From Ischnura elegans (Eukaryota > Arthropoda > Insecta > Odonata > Coenagrionidae): 64,000 nt of DNA. Made by a program: the position numbers and the translations under genes. The notes under the pieces are model-generated. The model did no database searches and had not been told where the DNA came from. It worked only from the letters and a program-made list of their open reading frames with translations. Every line of letters begins with the position of its first letter. Position 1 is the first letter of the stretch. Location of the stretch: positions 5,208,001-5,272,000 of the forward strand of contig NC_060258.1 of the NCBI RefSeq assembly GCF_921293095.1, in the 5' to 3' direction. Shown here in pieces: positions 11,533 to 21,398 of this stretch.

Positions 11533-12510
11533 TTACTCATTCGCAACAGCGTGGAAGGTCTCCGCCATTTGGGCCACAGCAGTTCTTCTCACATCAGCCG
11601 CCTTGACCATGCGTTCATCGAGCAATGTGGAGTTATCGTCTGAAATAAATTTATTCACAACGCATTAAACTTCTCAAAAAATTTAAATTAATGTATTTTT
11701 GTGAAACAAATATTTATCTAGAAAATTACGGCTCAGATATAAATACTCTGACATAGCAACACTGCAATGGAATGCTGAAAATTTATTGGCTATCCATACC
11801 TTTGAGAGAAAATAATGAAAATGGCATAAAATGATAATTATCTATCATGTAATCAACATATGCAGAAAGTGCCACTGTCCTTTTAAAAATAACTTTGTGA
11901 TATATCTCTATCTTAAGGTGAGAATTTCTCTAAGATTCTGAAAGGAATGAACTGGCTGAATCTAATTGAACTAGATACTCACTAAGTCGTGAACATCAAA
12001 ATGCTTGTTATGACAGAGGAAATTAAACATGAATGATCTTAATTGAGGCTCCGTGACAAATAATGTTTAGTATTAATTTCATTCCATTCAAAGATAAAAG
12101 TGTTTAACAACCATAAGCATATTGCTATTTGGGAAAAAGTATCTAAGCATGTCATCCGTTATAAAGGTATTTTATTGCTGGCTGGATTGGAGACAAAGGT
12201 AACCCAAATACACTCTGGAGATATCTATACTTTTTAACAAAATAAATTAAAAGAGTGAAGAATAGAATATTATTATGAGAAAACATATCACTATTTGAAC
12301 ATCCCTTACTTATGTATTTCGTATTTATTGAGCCAGCTACTTTCAGTCACTATGTTTCGAGAGATCACTTCATTTCTAACACAGTAATTGACATTCATTT
12401 ATCCCCAGATAGCCAGAAAACTCACCACTTTTTTCTCTCTTCCTTTTTCCCCTTTCCCTGAGAGCCTTTATCGCTCTGCTGGTTTGGGTGTGGAACTGGG
12501 GAGGGGTCAT
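11533..12510 (-). CDS. Small two-exon reading frame opposite the Harbinger remnant (63 aa)
   Basis: The hand-spliced minus-strand model has exon 1 at 12510-12426 (85 nt, ATG to a GTGAGT donor) and exon 2 at 11639-11533 (107 nt, after a TTTATTTCAG acceptor), joining in phase. The product starts MTPPQFHTQ, has a basic segment RERGKRKREKSDD and ends LDERMVKAADVRRTAVAQ followed by an alanine-rich helix and a TAA stop. I do not recognise a family. Autonomous Harbinger elements usually carry a second, Myb/SANT-like gene, and convergent placement beside the transposase remnant makes a fragment of such a gene plausible. It could equally be the 3' end of a larger gene, because open sequence also lies upstream to about 12650. 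Confidence 0.35.
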
Positions 12511-12649
12511 GTGAAGTAGAAGGTACTACATGAGATGAGGCAGGAGGAGGCAGCTCCTTTTGGGCAACACAATTGGTCACGAGCAAATGCAGGGTGCTCC
12601 TCCATAAATTACAGCATTATGGCTCGCTGCTCTAGAGAGACCATGAAAT

Positions 12650-14500
12650 TGGCTCCTTTGCCTGCATCATGTTCTGAATTTGTAAACTGAAGTACTCTGC
12701 AAAGATGAATTGTGAATAATCAATCACAACAAAACAATTATCTCCTTCAATTATAATAATTCACATTCATTTAACTAGCCAAAACAATTTGTAAACAAAA
12801 TATAATCAATAAAGGTATCGTTTAGAAATATCATAATGGATTAGACGACATATGAATGCTGAGGGACAAAATATTATCTTAAAGATGTATTTGTTAGGTA
12901 AAACTGTTTTTAAAAAGCATTTTAAGGTTTCAATTTTTCCTTTTGAGTATGAGCACACCTTTCATTCATGTAACAAACAACAGCATGTAATCTTTGCTGG
13001 TAGAGAAGCAGAAGCATTGATTAGAAAACATAATAAAGCAATAGAAATAACATTATTACATACTGCAAAAACATCTAACCTCTCAGGCATACAAATATAA
13101 CTTCCATTATTGTAAAAATAAATGACATTTGTTACCGCGGAACATCTGCATATCTGAAAGTAGCTTTATGATATAATTAAAATACAACACACTTTATAAA
13201 CTACGTAGAAAGGCATTCAATTAATATATTAAATTAATAATGTATTTACCACAAATATAACCCAGGTAACACAGTCAAAAAAAACCTCACAGGAATCATG
13301 CCATCTAATCATGGAATGGCATCAATGACACTAACACTCAAACTAAAGATGTACATAATTCATCTTTCAGGAGGATTGTAACCATTTATGTCACTGTCTA
13401 TGCTTTTACTACAGAATTAGAGGCATTTTTTACCAACCATTTCAATTCAATGCAAGTATCATTACAGCCAAAGTAACTAGCATCCATTAAATATTACTTT
13501 TCTGGTAAATACCTTCCTTCATGGTATCAAGTACGCCTTTCGTATGTACAAAAACATAATGCAAATTCATTTACAACTTATTATATTTCCTCACCTTCCC
13601 ACCGTATACAAAACAAATAAACAAACAACTTACCTCTCCGGGATGAGGCTTCCATTTCGTTGATAAAGGAAGACATGCAGTGATTGCAAAACATACCATC
13701 TCAGTGATATAGAGCACTTAAATCATAAAATGCGCCAAATGATTATGTCATACCTTTAGGTTTATACCACTTGCCTTCTCGGTTATCCCGTCAGTATTCA
13801 GGGAACTATCAATGCTCACAGTTGTTACAGAAATTGAAAAATTATCAAGTATGTGCTACCTCAAAAGAAGTAGCTTAACAAACATCGTAGTTCACCTTAT
13901 GATGTTGTCCTTCCATGGCTCCAGTCTCCTTAACTTTCTAAATGCAAAAACTAAAATGAAAAACCGGTATTAGTATAATTTGTGCAGAGAGAATGGCAAC
14001 CAAAACTGGCGAATGGATGAAGCCGCAACGGTGACTGATGAATGAATGGATATTAAAGAATCAATGCTATGGTCACATGACATATTCGGTTAACGAGTTA
14101 TTTCTTGATACCTTAATTTAATTGTCGCTTGATTTCACATTGATTAAATTCAGGAGTCCCAACAGTGGATGAACGAACGAATTAGGCGGCATGTAACATT
14201 TGCTTTGTTGAAATACGCATTACGTATTATGAGATAAATACTTTGTTTGACATTTTAAAAGGTTTTCCATCTATTGTTGGGACGAAAATAAAAGCCTCAG
14301 AATGTTGAAACAACTGCTGTTTGGCATTCCGACATCGTTGGCCTCGATTTCGTTGACTTGTTTATTCAATATCATTCATCAGCATTTCATTATTTACCGT
14401 AATCGACGTAAATAAGTTTATACAATAAAAACAACTTCTTGCGCCTTAAAAGTAATGAAGGATATTTACAATACGAGCAACTATCCGAGTTACTTACCTA
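12650..14500. other. AT-rich stretch, no confident gene
   Basis: A short minus-strand open segment at about 13680-13633 starts with ATG and ends in a GTAAGT donor. It could be an isolated exon (MSSFINEMEASSRR), possibly of the same small gene, but nothing links the two firmly. No terminal repeats found. Confidence 0.3.
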
Positions 14501-14639
14501 AAATGGAAATACTTCTGTGTATTTGTGAAGCAGACGGAAGCAGACACACCCAATGTGGCACACGTTCTTCATTGGCTGCAAATAATTACGTCATTGTTTC
14601 ATCCGTCAGTTATTGCGTCTCTTCGAAAAGCTCTTCGAA

Positions 14640-14845
14640 TTCGAAGCCGGCGAGTCGAAGGTTGTTACGTGGCCGCGCCGAAGCGCCTTCGGCTTCGTCT
14701 TCGGCAAGCCTTCGGAAGCGGACCCGAAGTCGAATTACGTGCCGAAGGCGAATCCGAAGACGGTCTCGAATTTACATGGTAACCCCCCCGGATCCCCCGA
14801 TTTCCGGTCGAGTGCTTTAGCCAGTTAAGCTACCGAGGCGTCATT
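14640..14845 (-). repeat. tRNA-derived SINE-like repeat, copy 2
   Basis: On the minus strand this reads GCCTCGGTAGCTTAACTGG (a good tRNA A box), GCTAAAGCACTCGACCGG, a decayed B-box region GGGGATCCGGGG, GGGGTTACCATGTAAA, then a body rich in CCGAAG / TTCGG words. The block order matches the repeat at 8338-8530 in the opposite orientation. The head resembles a tRNA gene, but the T arm is damaged, so this is a SINE copy rather than a tRNA. Confidence 0.65.
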
Positions 14846-15066
14846 CTTCCCTGTGGATATTTTCGGACACTACCGGACAAGGTGTTGCTGGACTGCTGAG
14901 CATATGATGCCACTAGCAGTCCAAATCGTGCGCACAGCGCCACAGCCGGAGAACAGGCCCAAACATAGAACACATAGAGGTGTTCGCTCTAGACTGATTT
15001 AAAGTATACCGGGACTAGCCGCGGTGATAACTTTTACGGGAGTCACCCGCAATATCGGATATTATT

Positions 15067-15327
15067 TTATCTGGAAAAAAAATTTGCCCAGAACTTTTTT
15101 GATGGCTTCACAGCAGACCACTCCGTCACACCGTTTTTTCCCATGAAGGAAGAATCTTTTGTCGCGGGCGGTTGCTCATCCTCACTTTCCTCAGAAAATG
15201 ACTCGTGGTCCGACTGGTAAATGGGGCCGTCGCATTCCTCTTCGTCACTCTCACTCAAATCTGCAAATTCCTCTTCACTCGCACTCTCAAGAATTTCCAG
15301 TACATAATGCCTATCAGGCTCACTCAT
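15067..15327 (-). pseudogene. piggyBac transposase N-terminal fragment
   Basis: An ATG-started open frame of 86 residues begins MSEPDRHYVLEILESAS, has an acidic Ser/Glu/Asp-rich stretch (residues 12-58), then FMGKNGVTEWSAVKPSKKFW. Acidic leaders followed by a F.GK...T.W motif are typical of the N-terminus of piggyBac-family transposases. The frame stops after 86 residues, and the sequence on its 3' side (14850-15066) shows none of the downstream piggyBac domains. It may be the 5' end of a truncated copy or a first exon whose partner was lost. I found no TTAA-flanked ends for it. Confidence 0.55.
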
Positions 15328-15329
15328 GG

Positions 15330-15745
15330 TCGGGAGTCTTATGCCCTGCGTTTTGATTCCTTATTGAAAAAAAAAGAGGTATTTATGGCATATTTATGAA
15401 TACATAGCAATAGACATGACACTACAATTGTGACATTCACCAGCTCTGCGAATGTAAATTTACAATAACATACAGTTTTAATTACTTAGGCGAGGTTCAC
15501 TGGTACAGGGCGTTGGACACAAGGTAGCGATCACCAAATGGAACTAGCGTAGGCTTCCCTCACGAGTTCTTTTCAGACTGAATCGGAGAGGAATATATAC
15601 CCAAAGGTCGAACCAAGAGAGGTATACACACCCATACCTAAGTCATCCTCTCTTGCGATATTGTAATGGGTAAACAAATGAAGCGAAACATCAATGTAAA
15701 CTGAGAGATTGATCGAGTCGAGTTTCAAAAACTCCGCCTAGCTGC
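15330..15745. other. Unassigned sequence right of the piggyBac fragment
   Basis: No recognised gene or repeat end. Confidence 0.35.
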
Positions 15746-15912
15746 GGTTGGAAAGTAATTCATTGTTTGGGTGATTGATACAAATTTGTAGCCCAAACTG
15801 TGATATGTGTGGGTATATGGAATATTGGACGTAAAATTAAAAAAATATTCATCGGGAGGAAAAATCTGAAAAGTTGAAAAAGTTGATTAGTTTCCGAGAC
15901 TTCGCTAGGTGG
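15746..15912 (+). repeat. Dispersed repeat, copy 1
   Basis: Shares an ordered run of blocks with 63780-63935 in the same orientation: ATTGATACAAATT, GCAGCCCAAACT / GTAGCCCAAACT, GGTATATGG, a poly-A-rich block, ATCGGGAGGAAAA and a TAGTTT-CGAGA tail. I do not know the element family. Confidence 0.65.
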
Positions 15913-17147
15913 CTCCTAGCGATTGGTCAATACATAGCGTCTCAATATCTAGCGGTAGAATTCAATATCCTTTAGGTTCAGGCATAAAGAAAAGCTATTA
16001 ATTAATCTTAAAGTAAGCTTAACGCCGGATTAACCATATATCAACGTTCAATGGAAAATATGCTATTTATTTAAGTAATAATTACCGCACGCGTTTGCAA
16101 AGTGAAAAATGCACCGAAAAATATCGAGCCCGTGGGGTCGTAATAATATACTCCTCCAGACGATAATCCGTAGTTTTTTTATCTAAGCAGTGACTGATGG
16201 AAGTATTCTTGTTCTGTGTCGTTGTAAAAAAGAGTATAAAAGAGTCTTATCCGTTCTCAAACCTTGATTATATTGGAGACGCTAATGGGACGTACCTCCT
16301 CTGAAGCAAACAGGAAGCATTACTTAAAGTTTCGATTACGTTTTTGGATCGTAAGAAGGTATTGAGGATGATATTCGAGCCTATCTTCCAATTTCTCATC
16401 GCTCTGCAAGCATTTAAACTCTCGTGGCTAAACTCAGAGTCCAAAGATAAATGGAGAAGCATAGTGGTCGCTAATCTCTCCTTTTTCGATATCTTATCTG
16501 CGCTTCACATTGTCTCTGCCTTCACCTGTTTTTGTCACTTCGGAGGAAATGACTACCAACACCTATCTATCGCAAACGCCACTTTAGAGAAACGATGGAA
16601 AAAATATCCTTCGCAAGTTGAAGTACTGAGCTATGTGTGTTCACTTTTAGACAATGTGGGAAATAGATTTACAAATCGCGTACATTTAATTTAACATTAT
16701 TTCCCTTGATTATTCCTTTATCTTAAGAGATAATTGTTATACTGATAATTGAGGAAATAAAACTCATTTCACATTTCAGAGGGGGATTTTTAACCCATTT
16801 CACATTTCAGAGGGGGATTTTTGCATTAAAATTCAAAGATTTTCATAAATTTTGTCTTTCAATATTTCATTGGATGCAGCGATATACGCTTGGTAGGAGC
16901 TCATTTTGACTGTGCAAATACTTAAATGCCATTTTATCAATTTTCTCATATTTTATAGCATTTTACTGAGAATGAAAGTGCGTTGGAAGAGTTGTCCCAA
17001 CAAAATTAATATAACGACTTATTGTACATACTTCTTTCAGCATTAGTAGTTCATTTAACATATAAACTGTACTTTATTTTCATTTTACCGTGTCTGAGCA
17101 CAGATATTCATGTATATCATTGCGAGATTTGCATTTTCAGGTCATGG
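15913..17147. other. Unassigned stretch with a 116-codon open frame of unknown meaning
   Basis: A plus-strand frame at 16344-16694 (116 codons from ATG) and an overlapping minus-strand frame (16268-16462) are both open. Neither resembles a family I know, and codon evidence does not choose between them. At 16771-16821 a unit containing ATTTCACATTTCAGAGGGGG is tandemly repeated twice. Confidence 0.35.
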
Positions 17148-17835
17148 ATATACAGTAGGCCGGCCCTTTTTTTCAGAATTGAGAAAAGTTATGTTTTCCT
17201 AGTCTCAAAATGGTCCAAATGAGGTTCATATTCGCGTGTTAAAATTTGGTTACTTTAAAATAACGGCAACCCGTGCCCCAAGGGCCCTAGGTACTGAGGA
17301 CCCTCAATTGAGATTTTTGGGGCCAAAAAAGTGCTATTTCTATGTAAAACGTAAAAGTAAAGCCCTTTTGGGCCGATTTTCTGTTTGTTCTGACCTATCT
17401 ATAAGCGTTTACGAGATATCGTCCGTCGTAATGCAATCCACCCCCCAGGGCGCTACCCCGCACCGCGGCGCCGCTGAGGCACGGCCCGCACCACTTACTA
17501 GAAACTTCCCCTCACCCCCTCCCCTCCCTCGGTAAAGACTGTGGTCCTGATGGCAAGATGTAGTCTTTGAAGAAATGTGCTTAAATTAGAAAGAATTTAA
17601 TTGCCATGACAATAATTCCAATCAAAGTGATCAATTTACTCGTATTTTCACTTGTCCATCAATTTCAGTACATATTTATCAAAACAAAATACATTTTCGC
17701 ATTTATAATCATTGAATGACACCCCACGTTTGGCATTTAAAGTGTATTTGCACATGTTAGGGGTTGTGCTACGATGAAAATTCACACTTATTGTTTAATT
17801 TTAGTTAGTAATTAATTTTGAAAGCTCTCTTCCCT

Positions 17836-18535
17836 CTACGTGGTTGACTTAAAATCTTGAATTGTTTTCACACCTCTCTCTGCACAATCTTCTACTGCTT
17901 GAAGACCCCGAATAATTTGCAAATCGTTATTGTAATCAGGATGTTTATACCATTCTTGCGTGGGCACATCAAAGAATGCAGTTCATATTTCCAATGCATT
18001 AAATAGCTTTCTCGAATTAGTAATGACAAAATTTGATATAGATACCGTGGTCAGGTCTCTACGTTTATAGAATGCCATCTTTGGTGGATCATATTTTCCT
18101 TCACGTGCCCTCATATGGCGTATCACGTTTTCCTATTCACAACCAGAAATGGAATCGTCCAAGAATGAAAAACCTACCAACTCCTCATTCAGGTACACAA
18201 GTGGTTTGAAAACCTCTTTTGTACTCCTTTCGCTATGTCCAGGTTAACACTTTTGTAATTTTAGGATCTGAAAGTCACTGTTGGGAGCAGATGCAGCACA
18301 AGGAGTGGTGATCCACAACTTTTTCTTTCTTCTTGAGCACATTGAAATCTATTCCATCAATAACTACATTTCGTGCTCCTGTTCGATTGCATAAGAATTT
18401 TACTTCTTCATCCCACGCACATTTATCCGAGAGATTAACTGCGTGCGTCAAAAATTCAATGGCACCGCCCCTTGCAATGACAAACAATTCATCAAGTTTT
18501 GTTGTGAAAGATTCTCTTCCTTAAATCTCCACGGT
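17836..18535 (-). pseudogene. Transposase remnant of element C, catalytic middle deleted
   Basis: The minus strand first gives ESFTTKLDELFVIARGGAI...CAWDEEVKFLC, which aligns in style with the N-terminal block of element B's transposase (LFTSKLDRLLDI...DRQFYV). It continues NRTGARNVVIDGIDFNVLKK to a stop. After a junction the C-terminal part resumes: RSTKEVFKPLVYLNEELVGF, YDPPKMAFYKRRDL, TQEWYKHPDYNNDLQ, AVEDCAERGVKTIQDF. This parallels W.F.ERYL....I..IK.VNDTAERGVSLI in element B. The segment that should carry the first two catalytic Asp residues and the CxxH is missing. In-frame stops also occur, so it is non-autonomous. Confidence 0.7.
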
Positions 18536-18952
18536 AGATTCCATTCTCTCTTTATGTCGTCGCAAGTTTATCCCTTCGTTGTGTAATTTTTTAACTTTTC
18601 AATCGCCATATTTTCCGTAATAACAGGAATTCTCGTTTTGGTTCATGGATGATACCCATTTCTTACTGTTATTCTTGCACTAAGTTTATACATTTCAAAA
18701 CCCATTAGGTTATAGAAAAACACACAGTACTTCTCTCACTGTAAGTAACTTTAAGTCAAGTATTTCTTCACTTTACTTTCCAACCAGTTCACTGCCTGAA
18801 TTTAGTTTTGATTTCATACTTTGTCTTGTTAGCCTATTCATAAAATGAACGTCACGTGTATTCATGATAAACTAGTTTTTTCACCACTTTTCTCCTTAAA
18901 TCCTAAAAAACTTAGCACTTCCTATCCTTTGCGCACTGTACATAAGAAATAA

Positions 18953-19501
18953 CTATCTGTCCACATTGATATACAAATGTGAACTTACTGCCTCGTTTAT
19001 TATTCCTTGAATATTTCTATCAACTGCTGTGGCCCTGGAAGCCCTGCTCATTGTTTTCATTCCTTCATACAAACACGATTGTATGAAATACTTTAACATT
19101 TTGCACATAAAGAGCAGTTTTGAACAAATCATGCGGTAATGGTGCCTTTTCAATTCTTCAATACCACTAGCATGTAAATCTTGCCAGCAGGAGCAAAGTC
19201 TTTGCCGATGGAGGGGAGGGGTGGAGGGGAAGTTTCTAGTAAGTGGTGCGGGCCGTGCCTCAGCGGCGCCGCGGTGCGGGGTAGCGCCCTGGGGGGTGGA
19301 TTGCATTACGACGGACGATATCTCGTAAACGCTTATAGATAGGTCAGAACAAACAGAAAATCGGCCCAAAAGGGCTTTACTTTTACGTTTTACATAGAAA
19401 TAGCACGTTTTTGGCCCCAAAAATCTCAATTGAGGGTCCTCAGTACCTAGGGCCCTTGGGGCACGGGTTGCCGTTATTTTAAAGTAACCAAATTTTAACA
19501 C
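18953..19501 (-). other. Open frame spanning the right TIR of element C (182 codons)
   Basis: The first 100 residues lie inside the TIR and are nearly identical to the frame in the left TIR. The remaining 80 (starting RLCSCWQDLHASGIEELK) continue inward with Cys and basic residues, ending at a stop at 18953. The end is near a possible GTAAGT donor. It could be a 5' exon of the element's gene read from the TIR, or an incidental frame in GC-rich DNA. I do not recognise the protein. Confidence 0.25.
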
Positions 19502-19590
19502 GTGAATATGAACCTCATTTGGACCATTTTGAGACTAGGAAAACATAACTTTTCTCAATTCTGAAAAATAAGGACCGGCCTAATATACAG

Positions 19591-21398
19591 GCAAACCGAT
19601 TGCATACATGTAGCTCTCGATTTATATTTACTATTGATGGTGGATTTAATTTATGACACGGGTTGTCAAGGATATGGAGAAAATAAGGACAATCTTATTT
19701 AATTTTTAGTTTTTTTCTATACGGGAGTCTTAGTAGTTACCATTTGTTGTCCCTTATTTTTTGGTTCCCCTGGACCTTTAAACTAATACATTTATTACGC
19801 GACTTATTCATATAATTTCGTTAACAAAGAGTATATGAATGAATGAATATTTTATAACTTGCCTTAGGGCATTAACACTCAGGGAAAAAATAACGCAAAA
19901 AATTCAGCAACCTCAACAGAATAATCAACAATTTGAAAGACAAAAATAAAAAATTAAATAGAAATTCATACCGATTTTACGGTTAATCAGCCTAACACTG
20001 AGGTGTAAAGAAACTTTCATAATGAATGCATCCACGAATTACTTCTGTCGGTTAAAGATAAAACAACAGAAATAAAATAATTTTATTAATTATGGAACCT
20101 CAGATACTACAGGCAAATACGACAATATGCAACGCATTAACAAAAAAATGAAGTCACCCGAATATTACACATTATTATCTGAGTTGAGTATCAATTAAGC
20201 ACTTATTTTTCCTGAAGCAAATAAGTACCCCCGATGACTTCACCACGCTAGGACTCGTCTAAAACTTGAAAGATTATATTAGGTAAGACCTTCTCTTAAA
20301 TCTCTAAAGTCTACATTTAAAGGGAGAAACAGGATATTTCGTGGATGAGCATATGATTCAAGGCAAAAGAATAAAACCAAGGTTTATGATGTTTTTACCA
20401 GGTAACTCAAATGCCAGCGATGTTGTGCATTGGCTGTTGCGGGACTAAAATTTACAGTAAATAATAATATTTTAAATCTGTGCTGAGATAAGACTTAAGC
20501 ATATACACGAATATTTCTTCTTCCGAATCCATTTCCTTCTGTAACTGGACATGTCACTTACAGGAAATAATTAAATTGTTACCTAATAATCAGATATGTC
20601 TAAGAAATACTAAAAATTCGTACCAAAAATAATCGTGCCATGCAATCTGTGATAGCTGAAATTAGAGGGAAGTCCCACTACTATATCTGTAAGAAAATGC
20701 TTTTTCTGAATAATTCAAGACTAGATATTTCATGAATGTGTACGTGACTTAATACACGATGATAATGACATAAAATCTCCGTTTCTTGCATTTACCACCA
20801 GATGCCTCGATTTGCCATAAATGCTATCTGTTTGATCCGATTTTAATGTCTTTGCACGTGCTGTGGGACACAGGAGTAAGTTGTAATGTATGCAGAATTC
20901 CATCTATGGAAGGCGATGGCGAATTTCCAAGAAAGATAAGGATATGAGAAGTGTACAGGAGGAGCATACGAAGGAGATAAGACATAAAGAAGAAGGAGAT
21001 GATAAAAAGCGACGGGGCATTCGTGAAAGAATGTATCTTGTGAAGGGAAGTGTGCACCTTTTCAAAGTAAATTTTTGCACAGCGGAGATTTTTAATGTTT
21101 GGAGCAGACGAGGGAGAGGTTAAGTGCCATATTGCAGAGCGTCACTCGAGTGTTGATTTCCCTCCACTCGTCACTCCAAGTGCACTCTCGGTCGCCACTT
21201 TGGCATTCCAAGACGTCACTCGAGTGACGTTGCTCCCTCGGACTGCCCTCGGATACGAGTGACCTGCATTGGACACTCCGAGGGGCCACTCAAATGGAGT
21301 GAGCAAATTTCAAGATGTCTGCCGTTACCACCTCGCATATTTAAAGCGGAATATTGGGAGTAAAACGATATCCACAAACAAAATTCAATTCCAGTGAT
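19591..21398. other. AT-rich stretch; CACTCGAGTG-rich patch near its right end
   Basis: No protein similarity. At 21138-21295 CACTCGAGTG and related CACTCCRAG / CACTCGT words recur in both orientations within about 160 bp, and the flanks ATTGCAG..GTCACTCG and its rough inverse suggest a small, old inverted-repeat element. The boundaries are not clear enough to call it. Confidence 0.4.

Larger units (their letters stand above)
17156..19582. mobile_element. Element C: internally deleted hAT-like transposon with GC-rich 415-bp TIRs
   Basis: Bounded by TAGGCCGG... and its reverse complement, with a perfect 8-bp duplication ATATACAG at 17148-17155 and 19583-19590. The TIRs are about 415 bp (17156-17570 and 19168-19582) with few differences. 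They are strikingly GC-rich toward their inner ends compared with the rest of the window. Both arms carry the same long open frame starting MLKFGYFKITATRAPRALG (99 codons on the left arm, plus strand; 182 on the right arm, minus strand, running past the TIR). The minus-strand interior holds a transposase remnant lacking its catalytic middle. The 8-bp duplication, TAGG start and AERGV motif ally it with elements A and B. Confidence 0.9.

Noticed and set aside
14455..14828. Three overlapping plus-strand frames of 121, 85 and 71 codons rich in Arg/Ser
   Set aside because: All three frames stay open because of the CCGAAG-rich SINE body, with no protein similarity.
16268..16694. A host gene at the 116-codon plus-strand frame
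   Set aside because: No recognisable domain, an overlapping frame on the other strand, and no splice or promoter signals that set it apart.
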